Source: Streptomyces griseoluteus (GTDB lineage: Bacteria > Actinomycetota > Actinomycetes > Streptomycetales > Streptomycetaceae). From it: a DNA stretch of 63,262 nt. The notes beneath the pieces were generated by a model. The model made no database searches, was not told the DNA's origin, and worked only from the letters and a program-made list of their open reading frames with translations. Below are positions 58,484 through 63,262 of this stretch, piece by piece. Position numbers and translations under genes: made by a program. Each line of letters opens with the position of its first letter. Within the stretch, counting starts at the first letter, position 1. The stretch spans positions 1-63,262 of the forward strand of contig JOBE01000047.1 of assembly GCA_000717735.1 (NCBI GenBank), read 5' to 3'.

Positions 58484-59602
58484 TCAGGCCGCGACGAGCT
58501 CCTGCTCGCGGTCCGGTGTTTTGACCTTGGGCTTCTTGTTCGGCAGCGAGAGCCGGAAGACCTTGTGCCACGCGGAGAACACCTGCTTGGGCAGCGGCCC
58601 GGTGACGTACTCCAGCTCGTACTTCTCGAACAGCGCGCGCACTTTCACCGCGACCTCGGCGTACCGGTTGCTCGGCAGGTCCGGGAACAGGTGGTGCTCG
58701 ATCTGGTGTGACAGGTTGCCGGTCATGAAGTGCATGGCCCTGCTGCCGCTGATGTTCGCCGAGCCCATCATCTGGCGCAGGTACCACTGGCCGCGCGTCT
58801 CGCCCTTGATCGACCGGCGCTCGAAAACCTGCACGCCCTCGGGGAAGTGCCCGCACATGATCACCGAGTGGGACCAGATGTTGCGGACCAGGTTCGCGGT
58901 GAACGTGGCGGCGAGCGTGGTGAGGAATGACGGGCCCGAAAGCAGCGGGTGGATCACGTAGTCCTTGAGGACCTGCTTGCGGATCTTGCGGCCCACGGCC
59001 TTGGCCTGCGCGCGGAATTCCGGGTTCGTGCGGCGGCGCTTGTGCAGGTTCTTGCCGAGCTCCAGGTCGTACGCTGCGATGCCGTATTCGAAGAAGCAGG
59101 CGTTGATGAAGTTCCACAGCGGCTGGCCGAGGTGGAACGGGTGCCACTTCTGGTCCTCGTCGACGCGCATGATGCCGTAGCCGAGGTCGTTGTCCTTGCC
59201 GATCACGTTGGTGTACGTGTGGTGCAGCTCGTTGTGCGAGTGCTTCCACTGCTCGGAGGGCGAGACGTGATCCCACTCCCAGGTGGTGGAGTGAATCTTC
59301 GGGTCTCGCATCCAGTCCCACTGGCCGTGCAGGACGTTGTGGCCGATCTCCATGTTGTCCATGATCTTCGCCACGGACAGACCGGCGGTGCCGAGCAGCC
59401 ACGCGGGCGGGAAGATCGAGAACAGCAGTACGCCCCTGCTGACCAGCTCGAGCTTGCGCTGCGCCGAGATGACCTTACGGATGTAGGCGGCGTCTTTCTC
59501 GCCGCGGCTGGCGATCACCTCGTCGCGGATCGCGTCCAGTTCGCGGCCGAGCTCTTCGATCTGCTCCGTGGTCAGGTGGGCGGTGGGGTCGATGGCGGTC
59601 AA
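58484..59602 (-). CDS. Membrane fatty-acid desaturase (acyl-CoA type)
   Basis: 372 residues. Three His boxes are present: HNVLHGQ (HxxxH, about 89-93), HNELHHTYTN (HxxHH, about 123-128) and QIEHHLFP (HxxHH, about 306-310). Membrane helices lie before the first box and around 210-240. It introduces a cis double bond using two iron ions and electrons from the reductase encoded just upstream. Similar to mycobacterial DesA3. Gap of 7 bases to the reductase stop, so one operon. Confidence 0.93.
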   Translation of the reverse strand: MTAIDPTAHLTTEQIEELGRELDAIRDEVIASRGEKDAAYIRKVISAQRKLELVSRGVLLFSIFPPAWLLGTAGLSVAKIMDNMEIGHNVLHGQWDWMRDPKIHSTTWEWDHVSPSEQWKHSHNELHHTYTNVIGKDNDLGYGIMRVDEDQKWHPFHLGQPLWNFINACFFEYGIAAYDLELGKNLHKRRRTNPEFRAQAKAVGRKIRKQVLKDYVIHPLLSGPSFLTTLAATFTANLVRNIWSHSVIMCGHFPEGVQVFERRSIKGETRGQWYLRQMMGSANISGSRAMHFMTGNLSHQIEHHLFPDLPSNRYAEVAVKVRALFEKYELEYVTGPLPKQVFSAWHKVFRLSLPNKKPKVKTPDREQELVAA

Positions 59603-59609
59603 GCTGCTC

Positions 59610-60665
59610 CTACCGTTCGATGTCGCACGGGCCCGCCGCAGCGGACACGCAGGTCTGGATGAGGACGCCCGGCTCGGCCTCGGTGATCTCGCCGGTGCGC
59701 AGATCGCGGACGGCGCCGGCCTTGAGCGGCGTGATGCAGCCGAAGCAGATGCCCATGCGGCACCCGGAGGGCATGAGCACGCCGGCCTCCTCGCCGATGT
59801 CCAGCAACGGCGTGGCGCCGTCCGCGTCGACGGTCTTGCCGGTGGTGCTGAACGTGACCTCGCCGCCGTCGCCGGCGACGACGATGCTGGGGCGGAAGCG
59901 TTCGGTGTGCAGGCGCTCTGGTACGCCGTGCTCGCTCCAGTGCTGTTCGGCGGCGTCGAGCAGGCCCGCAGGCCCGCAGGCCCAGGTCTCGCGCTCGGCC
60001 CAGTCGGGCACGAGTTCGTCGAGACGGGCGATGTCGAGCATGCCGTCTGTGTCGGTGTGCACCTCGGTGAGCCGCAGCTTCCTGTCCGCGACCAGGTCGT
60101 GCAGTTCGTTGCGGAAGATCACGTCTTCCGGCTGTGGCGCGCAGTGGACCATGACGACATCGTCGAACTCGATGTCGCGCAGCATGCCCATCACCGGCGT
60201 GATGCCGCTGCCGGCCGTCAGGTACAGCACCTTGGCGGGCTTGGCCTGCGGCAGCACGAAGTCACCGGTCGCCTGATCGAGCTGGATCAGCATGCCCGGT
60301 TTCGCCCTGCGGACCAGGTGGTTGCTGACCTTGCCGTCCGGGATCGCCTTCACGGTGATCGTGACGCGGCCGTCCTGGCGGTTTGTCGGCGAGGTGAGGG
60401 AGTAGGCACGCCACAGGCGCACCCCGTCGACGTCGACCCCGACCCGCACGTACTGACCGGCTGTGTGGCCGCGCCAGCCCCGTCCCGGCCTGATCACGAT
60501 GGTCGCGGCGTCACCCGTCTCGGGGTGCACGGCCTCGATGCGCCCACGCAGGACAGCGCCCGCACGCAGCGGGCTGACCAGGTCGAGGTAGTCCGACGGC
60601 AGCAGCGGCGTCGTGACCATCTCCAGCAGTTTCCACGCCCTGCTGCGGAGGGCTGCACTCGTCAT
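59610..60665 (-). CDS. Ferredoxin reductase with C-terminal 2Fe-2S domain (desaturase electron donor)
   Basis: 351 residues from ATG 60665. FAD/NAD(P)-binding oxidoreductase domain: RAYSLTS (FAD motif) near residue 85, AGSGITPVMGMLR (NAD motif) near 152. C-terminal plant-type ferredoxin motif: CRMGICFGC ... QTCVSAAAGPC (about 300-345). Upstream frame to 60764 is not supported. It feeds electrons to the desaturase, as in the Rv3229c/Rv3230c pair of mycobacteria. Divergent from the regulator gene, 86 bases away. Confidence 0.92.
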   Translation of the reverse strand: MTSAALRSRAWKLLEMVTTPLLPSDYLDLVSPLRAGAVLRGRIEAVHPETGDAATIVIRPGRGWRGHTAGQYVRVGVDVDGVRLWRAYSLTSPTNRQDGRVTITVKAIPDGKVSNHLVRRAKPGMLIQLDQATGDFVLPQAKPAKVLYLTAGSGITPVMGMLRDIEFDDVVMVHCAPQPEDVIFRNELHDLVADRKLRLTEVHTDTDGMLDIARLDELVPDWAERETWACGPAGLLDAAEQHWSEHGVPERLHTERFRPSIVVAGDGGEVTFSTTGKTVDADGATPLLDIGEEAGVLMPSGCRMGICFGCITPLKAGAVRDLRTGEITEAEPGVLIQTCVSAAAGPCDIER

Positions 60666-60751
60666 GACTCCAGTCTGCTGCGCCTCAAGGGGTAAAGTCC
60701 TGACCGCAAGACGTAAATCTGGTCGGCTGAATTGTTCGCAGGGAACAAAAC
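60666..60751. promoter_or_regulatory. Divergent promoter region between reductase and regulator
   Basis: 86 bases with lower GC (TAAATCTGGTCGGCTGAATTG), which must hold promoters for the desaturase operon and the PucR-type regulator. GTCCTGACCGCAAGACG is a possible imperfect dyad. No known operator is recognised. Confidence 0.5.
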
Positions 60752-61891
60752 GTGAGCCATGCAATTCGAAGGGCCAGCGAACTGGCCCTCAATGAGACGA
60801 CGGTCACCGCACTTCGGGCCGCGCTGAAGACCACCGCCGATGAGGTCGTCCAGGCGATCATCGACGAGGTCCCTCCCTACGCCAACGCCCTTTCGGGCCG
60901 CATGGGCGGCACCATCCGCCGAGCTGTCCGCACCGCCCTGGGGCACTACCTGGACCTCGCGAGCGGGAACGCCACAGGCGGCGACGCCGGTGACGCAGCC
61001 TACGAGTTGGGCCGCGGTGAGGTGCGCTCCGGCCGTTCGATGGACGCCCTGCTCAGCGCATACCGCGTCGGCGCCCGCGTGGCCTGGCGATGCCTGGCAG
61101 CGGGTGCCGTACCCGCAGGTCTGCCCGCCGCCGAGGTCGCCAAGTTCGCCGAGCTGACCTTCGCCTACATCGACGAGCTCTCCGCCGCGAGCGCCGCGGG
61201 CCACGCCGACGAACTGGCCGCCCGGGGCAGGGCCCACGAGCGCCACCTGGAACACCTGGCCCGCGACCTCCTCGCCGGCGCGAGCCCGGACGTGCTGCAG
61301 GCCTCTGTGCAACGGGCCGGGTGGCAGCCCCCGGTTTCGCTGACCGCGGTCCTGCTGCCCGCCGCCCAGGCCCGGCCTGCCTACCGCGTGCTCGACCCGA
61401 GCACCCTCGTCCTCGACGATCTGCCGGACGCCACCGGTGTGCTGCTCGTCCCCGATGCCGACCGATCACATCTCTTGCGGCAGCTCACCGACCGCACCGC
61501 CGTGGTCGGCCCGGCCAGGCCCTGGACTCGTGCGTCCGCCTCGTACATACGAGCCGTACGCGCGCGCTCCCTCTCCTCTGATATTCGCGACACCGAGGAC
61601 CACCTGCCCGAGCTGGTGCTGAGCGCCGACATGGACACGTTCGCAGACCTGCGTGCCCGAGCCCTCGCACCGCTGCGGACCTTGCCCGCCGCGACCGCAC
61701 GGCGGCTGGAGGAGACGTTGCGGGCGTGGCTGCTGCACCAGGGCAGGCGGGACGAGGTAGCGGCGGCGTTGTTCGTCCATCCCCAGACAGTCCGGTACCG
61801 GATGTCGCAGCTGCGGGAGCTGTTTCCGGACCTCGCGTCGCCCCACCGGGTCCTTGAACTGACGCTGGCGGTCGGTCTTCGGGCCAGCTGA
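60752..61891 (+). CDS. PucR-type regulator of the desaturase operon
   Basis: 379 residues from GTG 60752 with AGGGA upstream. The C-terminal PucR helix-turn-helix is AWLLHQGRRDEVAAALFVHPQTVRYRMSQLRELF. The N-terminal 170 residues (ALLSAYRVGARVAWRCL, TFAYIDELSAASAAGHA) match the helical sensor of the other PucR-type protein at 49.8 kb; the two appear to be paralogues. Divergent from the reductase/desaturase operon, so very likely its regulator. Confidence 0.88.
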   Translation: MSHAIRRASELALNETTVTALRAALKTTADEVVQAIIDEVPPYANALSGRMGGTIRRAVRTALGHYLDLASGNATGGDAGDAAYELGRGEVRSGRSMDALLSAYRVGARVAWRCLAAGAVPAGLPAAEVAKFAELTFAYIDELSAASAAGHADELAARGRAHERHLEHLARDLLAGASPDVLQASVQRAGWQPPVSLTAVLLPAAQARPAYRVLDPSTLVLDDLPDATGVLLVPDADRSHLLRQLTDRTAVVGPARPWTRASASYIRAVRARSLSSDIRDTEDHLPELVLSADMDTFADLRARALAPLRTLPAATARRLEETLRAWLLHQGRRDEVAAALFVHPQTVRYRMSQLRELFPDLASPHRVLELTLAVGLRAS

Positions 61892-62048
61892 CGAGTACTG
61901 CCTCATTCTCGGTGCCATCAGCTGGCTTATGCGGCCCGCCAGGCCGGCGGCCACGGCTACTCTGCGCACCGCTGGTTGGGCAGGCGTGGGGCGGACAGGC
62001 TGAGAAGTGCACCGGTCGGGGTACACCGCCGTGTGAAGGGAACCGTGG

Positions 62049-62351
62049 ATGATTCACAGTGCGATCATCCGTGAGTGGCGGACCCATGACGTCGCCGACG
62101 TCGGTGGCCACAAGATCGGTGTGCTGGAGGCCGTCTACGTGGACACCAGCAGCGACGAGCCGGCCATGGCAACCGCCCAGGTCGGTCTGCCCACCCACCG
62201 CCACCTGGTCTTCGTCCCGCTGGCCGACGCGATCGTGGGGCCGGGCTCCGTCGAGGTCGACTACGACAAGTCGCTGGTGAAGAAGTGCCCGGCGATCGGC
62301 ACGGCCGACGTTCTGCCCGACGAGGACGAGGCCGCGGTCTTCGCGCACTAA
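62049..62351 (+). CDS. PRC-barrel domain protein
   Basis: 100 residues: VGGHKIGVLEAVYVDTSSDEPAMATAQVGL and HLVFVPLADAIVGPGSVEVDY are the beta strands of a PRC barrel. Start ATG 62049. Such small proteins are common in Streptomyces; the role is unknown, often linked to stress or to binding of RNA or ribosomes. Followed by a small membrane protein gene. Confidence 0.8.
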   Translation: MIHSAIIREWRTHDVADVGGHKIGVLEAVYVDTSSDEPAMATAQVGLPTHRHLVFVPLADAIVGPGSVEVDYDKSLVKKCPAIGTADVLPDEDEAAVFAH

Positions 62352-62432
62352 GGCCTGCCCTACCAGCCCGGCGCGGGCAGTGAGCGGCAACTCGCCCGCC
62401 GCTGACAGGCTCATCGAGGAGGTGTCTGACCC

Positions 62433-62606
62433 ATGACGCTGCTCCTGATCCTCGTCATCGCGGCGATCGTGCTGGGCCTCATCGGCGCCGTCGCCGAAGG
62501 GCTGTTCTACCTGCTCATCATCGGCATCGTTGTGTTCGCCGCCGCCCTCGTCTATCTCGGGATGCACCTGCGGCGCTCCGGCCGGCACGGCCGTACGCTT
62601 CGCTGA
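62433..62606 (+). CDS. Small two-helix membrane protein
   Basis: 57 residues from ATG 62433, with GAGGAGG 10 bases upstream. Two hydrophobic helices: LLLILVIAAIVLGLIGAVA and LFYLLIIGIVVFAAALVYLG, then a basic tail RRSGRHGRTLR. It resembles the hydrophobic small proteins often found near PRC-barrel and stress genes in Streptomyces. Confidence 0.75.
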   Translation: MTLLLILVIAAIVLGLIGAVAEGLFYLLIIGIVVFAAALVYLGMHLRRSGRHGRTLR

Positions 62607-62629
62607 CTGGCTGTGCCGGCGTCTTGGGT

Positions 62630-63115
62630 CTACCGGGGGAGTAGGGCGCTCACGGTCTTGCCGCCGGTTGCCTGGCGGGTCACGGCGGTGGTGCGGGCGA
62701 GGTGGTTGACCATGGGCCAGCCGAAGCCTCCGGTGCCGCCGTTCAGGTCGGGGGTGCGCATGCGGGGGGCATGGGGGCTGGGGTCGTGTACGGCCACCTC
62801 GATGCTGTTCGGGTGCGCGGTCAGGTCCATGGTGCAGGTGCCGCCGCCGTGGCGCAGGGCGTTGGTAACGAGCTCCGAGACGACCAGGACCACCGTCTCG
62901 GCGGCTTCGGATGCGAGCGCAGGTACGAGACCTTCGAGGAACGCCCGGGCGCTGTCGCGTGCGCCGGCGATGGATGTCGTCGAGGGGAGGGCCACTTTGA
63001 CGCGCGTCGTGTCCAACGGGGCACCCCGGTCTCTGGATCGATGATGGCGGGTCCTGTCTGCCTGGAGCTTGTGCCCCGGCCGGGGTTCGTCAACCCGACT
63101 CGCTTCCAAATCCAT
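62630..63115 (-). CDS. RsbW-like ATP-binding anti-sigma factor (HATPase_c)
   Basis: 161 residues. The core (about 40-160) has ALASEAAETVVLVVSELVTNALRHGG (N box), VHDPSPHAP (G1) and GGFGWPMVNHLA (G2 region), typical of the small serine kinases that bind sigma factors in Streptomyces. The start is uncertain; ATG 63115 is used, but the first 34 residues look unlike homologues and a TTG at about 63015 is possible. It may be a target of SpoIIE-type phosphatases, one of which is encoded at 54.8 kb. Confidence 0.85.
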   Translation of the reverse strand: MDLEASRVDEPRPGHKLQADRTRHHRSRDRGAPLDTTRVKVALPSTTSIAGARDSARAFLEGLVPALASEAAETVVLVVSELVTNALRHGGGTCTMDLTAHPNSIEVAVHDPSPHAPRMRTPDLNGGTGGFGWPMVNHLARTTAVTRQATGGKTVSALLPR

Positions 63116-63262
63116 CGCTGTTCGAGGACGGTTACCTCACCACCAGACACGTAAAAATCTGTGTCGGCCGGAGTAGACATTGGGTGGTGGCGTGGTTATG
63201 GTTTCTCTCGTAGCCCAGAAGGACAGCAGGGCCTGGCAGAGACGAACTGCCGGCAAGCGGTA

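Overview
The window is high-GC actinomycete DNA, almost certainly Streptomyces: third codon positions are nearly all G or C, GTG and TTG starts are common, and MbtH, SpoIIE-type phosphatase, PucR regulator and DUF families typical of that genus are present. It has two parts: an intact biosynthetic locus at the left (about 1-19.4 kb), and a mosaic accessory/chromosomal-arm region to the right in which normal genes alternate with insertion sequences, truncated genes and many single-base frameshifts.

Region 1 (1-19.4 kb) is the 3' end of a calcium-dependent lipopeptide NRPS cluster. The last three modules read, from the residues lining the adenylation pockets, DLTKVGDVSK (Asn-like, followed by an epimerisation domain, so D-Asn), DLGKTGVVNK (Glu/3-methylGlu-like) and DGLFVGIAVK (Ile/Val-like), then a thioesterase. 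D-Asn, 3-methylGlu, Ile/Val is the C-terminal tripeptide of A54145. The tailoring genes also fit: MbtH protein, alpha/beta hydrolase, SyrP/TauD-like oxygenase, FkbM methyltransferase, AsnO-like oxygenase, a two-gene ABC exporter, and a GlmT/DptI-like 2-oxoglutarate methyltransferase. I therefore use lpt symbols as a recognised family assignment, not a proof of strain identity. Most + strand genes overlap or nearly touch and look like one operon. A convergent DedA-family membrane protein sits inside the locus and could be a self-protection gene.

Region 2 (19.5-27.3 kb) holds a Ser/Thr protein kinase, an NADPH:quinone-type oxidoreductase and a cold-shock protein, separated by broken genes: an unknown multi-frameshift protein, a WD40 tail, an ECF41 sigma factor, WrbA, and a SnoaL and allene-oxide-cyclase-like pair.

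Region 3 (27.6-33 kb) holds a DUF4157 protein, probably cargo of a contractile injection system with an unfamiliar lower-GC C-terminal domain, and a large secreted metzincin with DUF11 repeats.

Region 4 (33.4-45.5 kb) has a sigma-factor-like protein whose stop codon was hit by an IS5-family element, an SGNH hydrolase-cupin pair with an AraC regulator, then lipoprotein, SAP-domain and small secreted proteins, and remnants of XRE, DinB, FG-GAP and transposase genes ending at a GNAT acetyltransferase.

Region 5 (45.6-63.3 kb) contains an alpha/beta hydrolase with a lost 3' end, small hypothetical genes, a truncated acyl-CoA ligase divergent from a PucR-type regulator, a ClpC-like unfoldase, an orphan Imm1 immunity protein, a PAS-GAF-SpoIIE phosphatase, a fatty-acid desaturase with its ferredoxin reductase and divergent PucR-type regulator, a PRC-barrel protein, a small membrane protein and an RsbW-like ATPase. 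Because many breaks are one-base indels in homopolymers, some pseudogene calls could be sequence errors; each entry says what was seen.
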